From Arthrobacter sp. ES3-54 (lineage in GTDB: Bacteria > Actinomycetota > Actinomycetes > Actinomycetales > Micrococcaceae): a stretch of DNA of 64,000 nucleotides. A program made the translations under genes and the position numbers. Below the pieces are notes generated by a model. That model did no database searches. It worked only from the letters and a program-made list of their open reading frames with translations, and was not told where the DNA came from. This document shows positions 28,674 through 37,243 of the stretch, one piece after another. The stretch lies in the NCBI RefSeq assembly GCF_029504395.1, contig NZ_JAQFIF010000003.1, positions 489,401-553,400 of the forward strand, written 5' to 3'. The stretch's first letter is position 1; each line of letters starts with the position of its first letter.

Positions 28674-30650
28674 ATGACCACCCTCAGCCGGCCTCCGGCA
28701 GACCCTTCGGCGCCCCGGCCCGGCGCAGGGGAGCACTTCAGGAACTGGCTGCTGTTCGGCCTCCAAGATGCCAAGGGAATCCATCAGGGGCCCGGGGCCG
28801 TGAGCGACAGCCACCTGAAAAAACACACGTGGTGGCAGGTCATGTGCCTGACCGGCGTGGACTACTTCTCCACGCTGGGCTACCAGCCCGCCATCGCCGC
28901 GCTCGCGGCAGGCGTGATTTCTCCGCTGGCTACCCTGGTCCTGGTCGCCGTGACCCTGTTGGGCGCGCTGCCGGTGTACCGCCGGGTGGCCGGCGAAAGC
29001 CCGCGCGGTGAAGGGTCCATCGCCATGCTGGAGCGGCTGTTGCCGCGCTGGGGCGGGAAACTGCTCGTTCTGGTGCTGCTCGGCTTCGCCGCCACCGACT
29101 TCATGATCACCATGACGCTCTCCGCTGCCGACGCAACGGCGCACGCGATCGAGAACCCCTTCGCCCCCGCCTGGATGCAGGGCCAGAACGTCGCGGTCAC
29201 CCTGTTCCTGCTGGCCCTGCTCGCCGCGGTCTTCCTGCGCGGCTTCAAGGAGGCGATCGGCGTCGCCGTCGTCCTCGTGGGGCTCTACCTTGGGCTGAAC
29301 GTCATCGTCGTCGTCACAACGATCGTCGAGGTCTTTGCCCACCCCGTGGCAGTGGACAACTGGTGGCTGGCCCTGACCACCCAGCACGGGAGCCCGCTGA
29401 TGGTGGTGGGAATCGCACTGCTCGTCTTCCCGAAGCTGGCCCTGGGCCTCTCGGGCTTCGAGACCGGCGTCGCCGTCATGCCGCAGATCCGCGGCCACGC
29501 CACAGACACCGAGGATAACCCCGAGGGCCGGATAAAGGGCGCACGCCGCCTGCTGACCACGGCCGCCGTCATCATGAGCGCCTTCCTCATCACGACCAGC
29601 TTCACCACCGTGGTTCTGATCCCGGCGCAGGAGTTCCAGCCGGGCGGGCAGGCGAACGGGCGTGCCCTGGCGTACCTCGCGCACCAATACCTGGGAGACG
29701 GATTCGGCACCGTCTACGACCTGAGCACCATTGCTATCCTGTGGTTTGCCGGCGCCTCCGCCATGGCCGGGCTGCTGAACCTCGTACCGCGCTATCTTCC
29801 CCGGTACGGCATGGCCCCGTCGTGGGCCCGCGCCGTGCGGCCGCTGGTCCTGGTGTTCACACTTGTCGGGTTCCTGATCACCTGGCTCTTCGACGCCGAC
29901 GTCGACGCCCAGGGCGGCGCCTACGCCACCGGCGTCCTGGTCCTGATGACGTCGGCGGCCGTCGCCGTGACCTTCTCCGCGCGCAGACGGCGGCAACGCA
30001 AGCGCACCGTCGGTTTCGGCGTCATCGCCGTCGTGTTCATCTACACCACGGTGGCCAACATCTTCGAGCGGCCCGAGGGCATCCGGATCGCGGCGCTCTT
30101 CATCCTCGGGATCATCGTGATCTCGCTGCTCTCGCGCCTCCGGCGCTCCTTCGAGCTCCACGCCACCCACGTGCGGATGGACACCCCGGCCCTGGAATTC
30201 CTCGCCGCCAACGAAACCGGCCCCATCGCGATCATTGCCCACGAGCCGCTGCGGCTGAGCGCCGAGGCGTACCAGGACAAGCTCACGTCCGCCATCGAGG
30301 TCAGCCACCTCCCGGTGGACTACCAGGCGCTGTTCCTCGAAGTCGTGGTGGACGACTCGTCGGACTTCGAGACCGCGCTTGAGGTCCGCGGGGTCATCCG
30401 GCACGGGTACCAGATCCTGGAGGTCCACGGGCCTGTTGTGCCGAACACGATCGCCTCCGTGCTGCTGCACATCCGCGACGTCACCGGGCTGATGCCGCAC
30501 ATCTACTTCCGCTGGACGGAGGGAAACCCGTTCACCAACCTCCTGCGGTTCCTGGCCTTCGGCGAAGGCGAGATCGCCCCGGTGACGCGTGAAGTGCTGC
30601 GCGAGGCCGAACCGGATGTCACGCGGCGCCCGTGGGTCCACGTCGGCTGA
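28674..30650 (+). CDS. APC-superfamily permease, candidate KimA-like potassium importer
   Basis: A 658-residue transporter. ATG 28674 is preceded by GAAAGGAC; an open frame continues upstream without support. About 12 membrane helices occupy residues about 50-490, beginning [34 protein letters not shown] soluble C-terminal domain of about 160 residues follows ([32 protein letters not shown]...). This architecture matches the YdaO/KimA branch of the APC superfamily, whose members import K+ with protons and can respond to c-di-AMP. Divergence from kdpDE supports K+ as substrate. Many annotations would only say amino-acid permease. Confidence 0.85.
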   Translation: MTTLSRPPADPSAPRPGAGEHFRNWLLFGLQDAKGIHQGPGAVSDSHLKKHTWWQVMCLTGVDYFSTLGYQPAIAALAAGVISPLATLVLVAVTLLGALPVYRRVAGESPRGEGSIAMLERLLPRWGGKLLVLVLLGFAATDFMITMTLSAADATAHAIENPFAPAWMQGQNVAVTLFLLALLAAVFLRGFKEAIGVAVVLVGLYLGLNVIVVVTTIVEVFAHPVAVDNWWLALTTQHGSPLMVVGIALLVFPKLALGLSGFETGVAVMPQIRGHATDTEDNPEGRIKGARRLLTTAAVIMSAFLITTSFTTVVLIPAQEFQPGGQANGRALAYLAHQYLGDGFGTVYDLSTIAILWFAGASAMAGLLNLVPRYLPRYGMAPSWARAVRPLVLVFTLVGFLITWLFDADVDAQGGAYATGVLVLMTSAAVAVTFSARRRRQRKRTVGFGVIAVVFIYTTVANIFERPEGIRIAALFILGIIVISLLSRLRRSFELHATHVRMDTPALEFLAANETGPIAIIAHEPLRLSAEAYQDKLTSAIEVSHLPVDYQALFLEVVVDDSSDFETALEVRGVIRHGYQILEVHGPVVPNTIASVLLHIRDVTGLMPHIYFRWTEGNPFTNLLRFLAFGEGEIAPVTREVLREAEPDVTRRPWVHVG

Positions 30651-30665
30651 CGGCCGGCGAACACA

Positions 30666-30700
30666 AACGCCCCTCCGGAGGAATCCTCCGGAGGGGCGTT
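30666..30700. terminator. Bidirectional terminator between the APC permease and cspA
   Basis: AACGCCCCTCCGGAGGA (30666-30682) and its exact complement (30684-30700) form a near-perfect palindrome. It begins with A-rich DNA on one side and ends GTTGTGG on the other. It lies between convergent genes and can serve both. Confidence 0.85.
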
Positions 30701-30753
30701 GTGGTCTTCGGGGAAGGTGTCCCGGCCGGGCGGCCGGGACTTTTCCTGAGTAC

Positions 30754-30957
30754 TTAGAGCGGGCGGATGTTCTCAGCCTGCGGGCCCTTCGGGCCCTGCG
30801 TGACGTCGAATTCAACCTTCTGGTTCTCGTCCAGCGAGCGGTAGCCGCTGGTGGCGATTGCCGAGTAGTGGGCGAAAACGTCGGCCGACCCGTCATCCGG
30901 GGCAATGAAGCCAAAACCCTTTTCGGCGTTGAACCATTTAACTGTGCCTGTAGCCAT
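30754..30957 (-). CDS. cspA: Cold shock protein (CspA family)
   Basis: A 67-residue OB-fold nucleic-acid chaperone. It starts [18 protein letters not shown], so RNP1 is KGFGFI, and the second RNA-binding motif reads VFAHYSAI, with Tyr for the more usual Phe. It ends [13 protein letters not shown], typical of actinobacterial CspA. The ATG at 30957 has AGAAGGATAAAGG upstream; the longer open frame is 5' leader. It binds single-stranded RNA and DNA, preventing secondary structure at low temperature. A 75-80-nt leader separates it from the proposed promoter. Confidence 0.96.
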   Translation of the reverse strand: MATGTVKWFNAEKGFGFIAPDDGSADVFAHYSAIATSGYRSLDENQKVEFDVTQGPKGPQAENIRPL

Positions 30958-31036
30958 GCCTTTATCCTTCTGAAATGCTGCTGATCTCCGGCGGCCATAA
31001 GGCCAACGGCTGCGGAGACATTCGTCCGCTGTCCCC

Positions 31037-31065
31037 AACGTACGGTGCGACGGGCCGCGGTGCAA
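31037..31065 (-). promoter_or_regulatory. Candidate cspA promoter
   Basis: On the minus strand TTGCAC (31060-31065) is 17 bp from TACGTT (31037-31042). This would give a leader of roughly 75 nt before the cspA ATG, in keeping with the long leaders of cold-shock mRNAs. Predicted from hexamer match only. Confidence 0.4.
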
Positions 31066-31104
31066 GGGTCTATAGGGGATCTTCGTCCCGGACCTTTGCC
31101 TCAG

Positions 31105-32058
31105 TCATGCCGAGACGGAGGCGTCGAAGAGCTCAATCAGGTCCCGGCTTATCTGGTACGGCGAGGTCTCGGACGGGCTGTGGCCGCCGCGGTAGACCGC
31201 AATCCGTGCCCCGATCGACTGCGCGAAGTGGCGGTGCAGCGCCAGCGGCCAGAGGTCGTGTTCGCCGACGGCGACAAGCTTCGGCAGTTCTGCGGCGGCC
31301 AGGACCCGCCGCAGATCTGGTGTGTGCTTCATGAGGCCGATGATGTCAATGACCGAGGCGCGGCGCGTGAACGCGAACCGGCTCCTCACGAACCGCAACC
31401 GTTTGGGCGCCACATGGGCAACATTCCTGCGGATACCCCAAATCATCAATGCGGTGCCCACCCTGTTGTTGACCCAGCGACTGAACCAGCCGGCCAGGCG
31501 CAGGTCGCGGAAACTCTGCCCCGGCTCGGGCGGGCAACTGATCAAGGTCAAGCTACGGAACTTCTCTGGCCGTTGGGCAAAGGCCAGTTGGGCGACAATC
31601 GCCGCGAAGGAGTATCCCACGACGTGCACGGCGCCTTCTTCGGCGTTCAGCATGGCGAGGAGGTCGTCGCGGAAGAGCTCGTAGTCGTAGCGGCACCGGG
31701 GCGGAACGAGGTTTTCAGGCCCGGCCTGGGCGGATTCATACTGCCCGGCGATGTCGCAGCTGAGGACAAAATAGCCGGCCGCGGCGAGCTCGGGCAGCAT
31801 GAGGACGAAGTCTTCCTTGGAGCCGGTTGCGCCCGGGATGAGCACGACGCGCGGCTTCCCGGGATCTCCGGTGGAGATGGTCGCCAGGGTGCCGCTGGGC
31901 GCCGCGAACTCCCCGCGCACCACGCCTTCGGGAAGGACGGCCCAGTCGAAGTCGGGCAACGCGGCGTCCCGGCGGGCGGCATCGTCCACCAGCCCCGAAC
32001 CGAAGCCCTCGGGCTCGGGAAACGGCGTGCCTTGTGTGTTGCGGCCGACAGACACCAT
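31105..32058 (-). CDS. Alpha/beta-hydrolase fold protein
   Basis: A 317-residue soluble hydrolase. After a roughly 65-residue N-terminal segment the fold begins with RVVLIPGATGSKEDFVLMLPELAAAGYFVLSCDIAGQYES (oxyanion region). The nucleophile elbow is VHVVGYSFAAIVAQLA (Ser about residue 149), with Asp in LVAVGEHDLWPLA and the catalytic His in VYRGGHSPSETSP (about 295). The triad is intact. The substrate is unknown; esterase or epoxide hydrolase-like activity is possible. It lies 26 bp downstream of the PEP-dikinase gene on the same strand and is likely co-transcribed with it. Confidence 0.85.
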   Translation of the reverse strand: MVSVGRNTQGTPFPEPEGFGSGLVDDAARRDAALPDFDWAVLPEGVVRGEFAAPSGTLATISTGDPGKPRVVLIPGATGSKEDFVLMLPELAAAGYFVLSCDIAGQYESAQAGPENLVPPRCRYDYELFRDDLLAMLNAEEGAVHVVGYSFAAIVAQLAFAQRPEKFRSLTLISCPPEPGQSFRDLRLAGWFSRWVNNRVGTALMIWGIRRNVAHVAPKRLRFVRSRFAFTRRASVIDIIGLMKHTPDLRRVLAAAELPKLVAVGEHDLWPLALHRHFAQSIGARIAVYRGGHSPSETSPYQISRDLIELFDASVSA

Positions 32059-32084
32059 AGACCTAACATTGCCCCTTCATCTGC

Positions 32085-34889
32085 TCAGCCGGCCAGGCTG
32101 CCGGCGGCCTTCGCGGGGGAGAACGGGGCATCCACCTGCCGCACTGTTCCGGCGGATCCGTCCACGGTCACCCTCTGGCCGGTCCGCAGGCGGGTGGTCG
32201 CGTCCGGCACGCCCACCACGGCCGGGATGCCGTATTCGCGGGCCACTACTGCACCGTGCGAGATCACCCCGCCCATCTCCATCACCAGGGCACCGGCGGT
32301 CATGAACAGGGGTGTCCAGCCGGGGTCGGTGGAAGGTGCCACGAGGATTTCCCCGGGCTCAAGGTGGGCGCCGACCGGATCCAGGATGACCCGAACCTTT
32401 CCGGTGGCGGTCCCGGCCGACGCCGGTGTTCCGGCGAGGCCGCCGGACGCGGGGGACTTGGCCATCACGGCGGCCTCCACGTCCGTGCCGTCGGAGAGCA
32501 GCAGCCGGGGAATCCGGCGTCGGCGTAGTTCAACGTCGTAGAGCCGGCGGCGGCCCGCGACGATGCCCTTGAGGTCGGCACCGCGCAAACCCACGCGGAC
32601 CTCATCGAACTCCAAGAAATAGACATCGGCCGCCGCGGCGATCGCGCCGGCCCGGACCAGTTCGGTGCTGATCGCGTTCAACTGCCGGTGCATCTCTGCG
32701 AGCGCGAGGACGATGTAAAACTTGGGCAGTTCGCGCAGTCCCGACAACTGGCGGGTCCGGCGCAGGCAGAACTCGACCAGCCGGGCGCGGAGCCGGCTCC
32801 GGACCCTGGTCCGTTCCACCAGGCTGCGGATCCTGGCCTCGGCGTGTTCCTCGGCGCGGGCGAACTGCCGGTCGGGGGCCTGCTCGGGGTCCTCCACGTG
32901 AAGGTAGTTCGAGATCATGCCAAGGATATGGGCCGGCTTCTCCGACCACCGCGGCATGCCAAGGTCTATCTCTGCCACGGCGCGGTGGCCGTAGCGGTCC
33001 AGGAACACGCGCAGGCCGGTCTGCGCCACAGTGGGCAGCGATCCGGCCGCATACAGGGCGGCCAGTTCCTTCGGGCCGTGGGCCAGGAACACTTCACGGG
33101 AGGCGGCGTTCGCGCGAATCGTGACGGCGAGATGCCAGAGCTCAAGGTCCATTTCGGTGGTGACGTTGTTGGGCAGCCCCCGCAACACTGCCTCGAGTTC
33201 CCTCGGTTCCGCGATGCCGCGCAACAGCCTGCGGGCCCAAGCCAGCATGAGGTAACCAACGGACGGTCCGGGCAGCGTCGCCAGGATGAGCCCGTCCACG
33301 GTGCGGTCCAGGATGCGCTGGGCGTGATCGAGCCGGCCGAAGACGGTGGCCGGCTCGGACAGGACAAGCTCGGCTTCGAGGCGCCTTCCGTAATCGAAGG
33401 CGCGGCGCAGTTCGGCGGTCGGCCGCACCGCGGCCCGCAACAGGGACGGAACCAGCCGGAGCGTCAGGCCGAGGCCGGCCAGAGTGTTGGGACTGCGCGC
33501 TGCGGGGTCGTCTGCTGAGGGGCTGCCGGGCCCCGGTTTCCGCCGGACCCGGCGGATGGCTGCGCCGGGACGTGTCCGCCGGGGCGGCCGCTGGCGCACG
33601 CCGAACCGCGGATCAGCCAGTAGCGCCGGGAAAACCGCGCCGGACCTCCCGTCCGCCAGCGGGAGCATCCGCAGCAAGTAGCGGCGGCCGTACCTGTTGC
33701 GCACCATGGCCGTCACATCCACGTACATGCGCAGCCCCGGGTTGACGTACGCCCAAGGCCCGTTGCGGTTGCGCATTGAGCCCAGCACGGAGAGCCCCAT
33801 GGGGGTCAGCGGCCTGGTCAGGCCCTGGAGCAAGGTGCCGCACAGGTACACGCGGGGGTCGGTGGTGGCCCCCGACTCTGCGCCCAGGGGTTCGGCGGCG
33901 GCCGGGTCCGGCAGCGGGTACAGCGTGGTGATGGGCCGTGACTGGGTCACCCAGATCTTGCCCCCGGCATCGATCACCCATTCCACATCCTGGGGTGCAC
34001 CGAACAGCCGCTGGACCGTATCGCCCAGCGCCGTGAGTTCGCGGATCCGGGCGTCCGTCAGGCTCCGGTTCCGCCCTGCTGTGGTCGCCCCCGGAGAGCG
34101 CATCAGGATGCGTCCGGTGGCCGTATCCACGACGAAATGGTCCGGGTTTACACTGCCGGAGACCACCAAGTGGCCCGGACCGGCGCTCGCATTGATGACC
34201 GTTTCAGTGCGGGTGCCAGTCACGGGGTTAGCGGTGAACAGCACGCCGGCGCTGGTGGCGGTGATGACGTCCTGGACGACGACGGCGAGCCCCGCCTCGC
34301 GGTGGTTGATCCCGTTGGCGGCGCGGTAGGCCACGGCCCGTTCGGTCCATAGTGAGGCCCAGCAGCGCCGGACCGACTCGACCACGGCATCGGCTCCGGA
34401 GATGTTGAGGAAAGAATCCTGCTGCCCGGCGAAGCTCGCGAACGGCAGGTCCTCGGCGGTGGCGGAGGACCGGACGGCCACCACGGCCCCACGGCCTAGC
34501 GACGCATACGCGGTGCGGACGGCGGCATCGACGTCGGCGGGAATCGGCGCGGTCACGATCATTTCCCGCGCCTGCCTCGCCAGTTCGCGCAGGTCAGGTT
34601 CTGGGTGGTCCAACTCGGGGTGGCCTGGTTCGCCGTCGTCTGGTTCGCCGCCGTCAGGGGATGCGGGCTGCGCGGCGTCCAGGCGGGCCGCCAGTGCGTC
34701 CAGTTCGGCCGGGGCGGCCTTCCAGTAGGCGGCCGTGGTGAGGCAGAAGCCGCGCGGCACCGGGAACCCGGCCGCGGTGAGCTTGCCGAGGTTCACGGTC
34801 TTGCCGCCAACGAGTTGCAGGGGAGCGGAGCCCAGTGCACTGAGTCCCACGACGAAGCTTTCCGGCGCCCTGCCCTCTGCAGAACCCAT
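32085..34889 (-). CDS. PEP synthase-type dikinase, rifampicin phosphotransferase-like
   Basis: A 934-residue protein. An ATP-grasp PPDK N-terminal domain (about 10-330) contains LVGGKTVNLGKLTAAGFPVPRGFCLT, VAVRSSATAEDLPFASFAGQQDSFLNI and DVEWVIDAGGKIWVTQSRPI. A long helical middle region of about 430 residues follows. The C-terminal swivelling domain has the phospho-carrier His in GGVISHGAVVAREYGIPAVVG (about residue 880). There is no C-terminal PEP/pyruvate TIM barrel, which separates it from PEP synthase and matches the three-domain layout of Rph rifampicin phosphotransferases. ATG 34889 follows GGGAGCAGGGAA; a TTG 11 codons earlier is less likely. The substrate is unproven. Confidence 0.82.
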   Translation of the reverse strand: MGSAEGRAPESFVVGLSALGSAPLQLVGGKTVNLGKLTAAGFPVPRGFCLTTAAYWKAAPAELDALAARLDAAQPASPDGGEPDDGEPGHPELDHPEPDLRELARQAREMIVTAPIPADVDAAVRTAYASLGRGAVVAVRSSATAEDLPFASFAGQQDSFLNISGADAVVESVRRCWASLWTERAVAYRAANGINHREAGLAVVVQDVITATSAGVLFTANPVTGTRTETVINASAGPGHLVVSGSVNPDHFVVDTATGRILMRSPGATTAGRNRSLTDARIRELTALGDTVQRLFGAPQDVEWVIDAGGKIWVTQSRPITTLYPLPDPAAAEPLGAESGATTDPRVYLCGTLLQGLTRPLTPMGLSVLGSMRNRNGPWAYVNPGLRMYVDVTAMVRNRYGRRYLLRMLPLADGRSGAVFPALLADPRFGVRQRPPRRTRPGAAIRRVRRKPGPGSPSADDPAARSPNTLAGLGLTLRLVPSLLRAAVRPTAELRRAFDYGRRLEAELVLSEPATVFGRLDHAQRILDRTVDGLILATLPGPSVGYLMLAWARRLLRGIAEPRELEAVLRGLPNNVTTEMDLELWHLAVTIRANAASREVFLAHGPKELAALYAAGSLPTVAQTGLRVFLDRYGHRAVAEIDLGMPRWSEKPAHILGMISNYLHVEDPEQAPDRQFARAEEHAEARIRSLVERTRVRSRLRARLVEFCLRRTRQLSGLRELPKFYIVLALAEMHRQLNAISTELVRAGAIAAAADVYFLEFDEVRVGLRGADLKGIVAGRRRLYDVELRRRRIPRLLLSDGTDVEAAVMAKSPASGGLAGTPASAGTATGKVRVILDPVGAHLEPGEILVAPSTDPGWTPLFMTAGALVMEMGGVISHGAVVAREYGIPAVVGVPDATTRLRTGQRVTVDGSAGTVRQVDAPFSPAKAAGSLAG

Positions 34890-34934
34890 TTCCCTGCTCC
34901 CACGTCCTGTCCGCGTATCCAAGTCGCGTATTCA

Positions 34935-34957
34935 GGCCATGGCTTGAAGCCATGGCC
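34935..34957. promoter_or_regulatory. 23-nt palindrome upstream of the dikinase gene
   Basis: GGCCATGGCTT, one central base, then AAGCCATGGCC form an 11-bp perfect inverted repeat ending about 46 nt before the dikinase ATG. It could be a repressor site or a leader hairpin. It is only loosely like the rifamycin-associated element of actinomycetes. Confidence 0.45.
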
Positions 34958-35017
34958 GGTTGCCGGTCCTGCGCCCGGTGCGATCCCTACGGCGATCTCC
35001 CTGATGCGGCTGCCGGC

Positions 35018-35335
35018 CTACTGGCCGGCGTCGGCCTCTCCGGTGTCCTCCCACATGAGATCCAGGTTGCGGAAGACCGGCGGACCGTCGCAGAGGGCGG
35101 CCATCTTCGCGGCGAACTCGGAGGTCTCGGGCCGGTTGGAGTTCTCCATGGCAGACTCGTAGGAGTCGAATTCAACGATCGTGAAGTAGGTGCCAGGGCG
35201 GTCGCGGTCTGCGGTGGCCATGATGCGGCGGAAGGTCGGGGCCGTGGACCCCTCGGTCCTTGACGGGCGGCCGAGTTGTTCGATCTCCTCGATGCGGGAC
35301 GTCTGGAATTCGATGATCTGCACAAACCTGGCCAT
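35018..35335 (-). CDS. Small dimeric alpha/beta-barrel (ABM-like) protein
   Basis: A 105-residue soluble protein. It starts MARFVQIIEFQTSRIEEIEQL and contains PGTYFTIVEFDSYESAMENSNRPETSEFAAKMAALCDGPPVFRNLDLM. The beta-alpha-beta-beta pattern fits the antibiotic-biosynthesis-monooxygenase/EthD-like superfamily. ATG 35335 is preceded by GAGGAG; a longer frame to 35428 is unsupported. No catalytic residue is obvious. It lies about 130 bp upstream of the dikinase start on the same strand, so it may be regulated with it or alone. Confidence 0.7.
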   Translation of the reverse strand: MARFVQIIEFQTSRIEEIEQLGRPSRTEGSTAPTFRRIMATADRDRPGTYFTIVEFDSYESAMENSNRPETSEFAAKMAALCDGPPVFRNLDLMWEDTGEADAGQ

Positions 35336-35455
35336 GACGGCTCCTCGACGGCGGCGGATGCTGATGCGCTTCACGCTAGACCCTCGCCCCTGCCCGTGCA
35401 AGGGCGGCGGCAAGCAGTTCCGCGGCATCCGGCGCCGCCGCCGTCGGGAGTTCGG

Positions 35456-36511
35456 CTACGGGGTCAGCAGGACCTTGATGGCGCGCCTTTCGTCCATGGC
35501 ACGGTAGGCCTCGGGCGCCTCCTCAAGGGGCATGACCGAGTCGAATACCCGGCCCGGATTGATGGTGCCGTCCAGCACGTCGGCCAGTAGCTCCGGGATG
35601 TACGTCCGGGCCGGGGCCATGCCGCCGCCGATCGAGATGTTGGTGTCGAACAGGAAACGCAGCGGGGCTTCGGCCCCGCCGGTGGGGACGCCCACAAAGC
35701 CGAGGGCGCCGCCCGGGCGGACGCTGTGCAGCGCCTGCTCCATGGATTCCTTGGTCCCCACGCACTCCAGCACAGAGTCGGCCAGAACGCCGCCGAGCAG
35801 TTCGCGGACCTTGGCGACGCCGTCGTCCCCGCGTTCGGCGACGATGTCCGTGGCCCCGAATTCGCGGGCGATCGCCTGCCGGTCGGCGTGCCGTGACATG
35901 GCGATGATCCGCTCCGCGCCGAGGCGCTTGGCGGCCAGCACGCCGCAGAGGCCGACGGCGCCGTCGCCGACCACGACCACCGTCCGGCCGGGGCCGGCCT
36001 TGGCGGCGAGGGCCGCGTGGTGGCCGGTGGCCATGACGTCGGAGAGCGTGAGCAGGCTGGCGCGCAGCGCGTCGTCGGGATCGGTAACGCCCGGAACCTT
36101 GACCAGCGTGGACTCGGCGAGCGGCACTCGGACAGCCTGGCCCTGGCCGCCGTCGATCCCGTGACCGGTGTCATCCTTGCCACCCCAGCCGGCGAGGTGG
36201 TCGCACGCGACTGTGACGCCGTTGAGGCACTGGGGGCACTTGCCGCAGCTGACCACGAAAGGCGCGATCACGAGGTCGCCCACGGCCAGGTCCTTGATGT
36301 CCCCGCCGATGCTTTCCACCGTTCCGATGAACTCGTGGCCGATCGCGGACGGCTTGTGGGTGGGCTTGACCCCGCGGTAGGGCCACAGATCCGAGCCGCA
36401 GACGCAGGAGGCGGTGACCTTCACGATGACGTCGGTGGGCAGCTGGAGGGTGGGGTAGTCGCGGTCTTCGACTCGGATGTCGCCGGGACCGTGGATGATG
36501 GTGGCGCGCAT
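35456..36511 (-). CDS. Zinc-dependent alcohol dehydrogenase family protein
   Basis: A 351-residue medium-chain dehydrogenase. Catalytic zinc ligands are seen in SCVCGSDLWPYRG (Cys about 38) and AIGHEFIGTVESIG (His-Glu about 58). The structural-zinc lobe has all four cysteines (SCGKCPQCLNGVTVAC, about 88-103). The Rossmann motif is VVVVGDGAVGLCGVLAAKRLGA (about 170). A conserved Gly-rich insert, GWGGKDDTGHGIDGGQGQAVRVP, marks a subfamily often annotated as threonine/formaldehyde-type dehydrogenase. The alcohol substrate is unknown. GAGGAG precedes the ATG. It appears monocistronic. Confidence 0.9.
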   Translation of the reverse strand: MRATIIHGPGDIRVEDRDYPTLQLPTDVIVKVTASCVCGSDLWPYRGVKPTHKPSAIGHEFIGTVESIGGDIKDLAVGDLVIAPFVVSCGKCPQCLNGVTVACDHLAGWGGKDDTGHGIDGGQGQAVRVPLAESTLVKVPGVTDPDDALRASLLTLSDVMATGHHAALAAKAGPGRTVVVVGDGAVGLCGVLAAKRLGAERIIAMSRHADRQAIAREFGATDIVAERGDDGVAKVRELLGGVLADSVLECVGTKESMEQALHSVRPGGALGFVGVPTGGAEAPLRFLFDTNISIGGGMAPARTYIPELLADVLDGTINPGRVFDSVMPLEEAPEAYRAMDERRAIKVLLTP

Positions 36512-36616
36512 GGGGGGCTCCTCGCATGGTGGTGGGTGGGCTTGGACCGAGTTTAGTCTCCCCTGCGCGGTTGGCCGTTTCGAGCCAAGACCAGCGTCCC
36601 GGGCGGAGGGCAGCGG

Positions 36617-37243
36617 TCAGCGCATGCCCTCGCGGCGGATCGCGGTGGCGATCGCAGCGGCCCGGGTTTCCACGCCCAGCTTGGCGTAGATGTGCGCCAG
36701 GTGAGTCTTCACGGTGGCCTCGGAGATGAACAGCCGTTGGCCGAGCTCACGGTTGCTGAGGCCTTCGATCAGCAGGCTCAGAAGCTCCGCTTCGCGCGGC
36801 GTCAGGGTCTCATCCGGGGCCCGGAGCTGCTGGAAGAGCCGCGACGCCACCGGAGCGCTCATCACGCTCTTGCCTTGGACCGCCCCTCGGATCGCGGCGA
36901 AGATCTCCTCCGGCGCGGCATCCTTGAGCAGGTAGCCCATGGCGCCGGCGTCAACGGCGCGGACAATGTCAGCGTCCGAATCGTAGGTGGTGAACACCAG
37001 CACCGCCTGCCGGCTGTTGCGGCGGCGCAACTGTTTGATGGCCTCAATGCCGTCCATGCCCGGCCCCATGGCGAGGTCCATCACCACCACGGCCGGACCA
37101 AGCTGCTCCGTCTGGACCAGCGCCTCCTCGCCGGAGGCCGCCTCGGCCACGACCTGGATATCGGGCTGCGTTCCCAGCAGCGCCCTGAGTCCGCTGCGGA
37201 CCACCAGATGGTCATCCACCAGCAGCACAGTAATCGGATTCAC
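36617..37243 (-). CDS. NarL/LuxR-family response regulator
   Basis: A 208-residue regulator. The receiver has VLLVDDHLVVRSGLRALL, phospho-Asp in VVVMDLAMGPGMDG (about 55) and Lys in GYLLKDAAPEEI (about 105). The LuxR helix-turn-helix is LTPREAELLSLLIEGLSNRELGQRLFISEATVKTHLAHIYAKLGV (about 145-190). GTG 37243 has GGAGGAACA directly upstream and overlaps the kinase stop by 4 nt (GTGA). An open frame much further upstream lies inside the kinase gene and was rejected. Its targets are unknown. Confidence 0.92.
   Translation of the reverse strand: MNPITVLLVDDHLVVRSGLRALLGTQPDIQVVAEAASGEEALVQTEQLGPAVVVMDLAMGPGMDGIEAIKQLRRRNSRQAVLVFTTYDSDADIVRAVDAGAMGYLLKDAAPEEIFAAIRGAVQGKSVMSAPVASRLFQQLRAPDETLTPREAELLSLLIEGLSNRELGQRLFISEATVKTHLAHIYAKLGVETRAAAIATAIRREGMR

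Noticed and set aside
28572..30998. An 808-codon open frame on the minus strand opposite the APC permease
   Set aside because: High-GC shadow of a clear transporter gene; its translation is Asp/Gly/Arg/His-rich without any recognisable domain.
34935..34957. Rifamycin-associated element upstream of the Rph-like gene
   Set aside because: The palindrome shares only a GGCTT/AAGCC-type core with the element as I remember it; spacing and flanks differ, so it is listed only as a palindrome.
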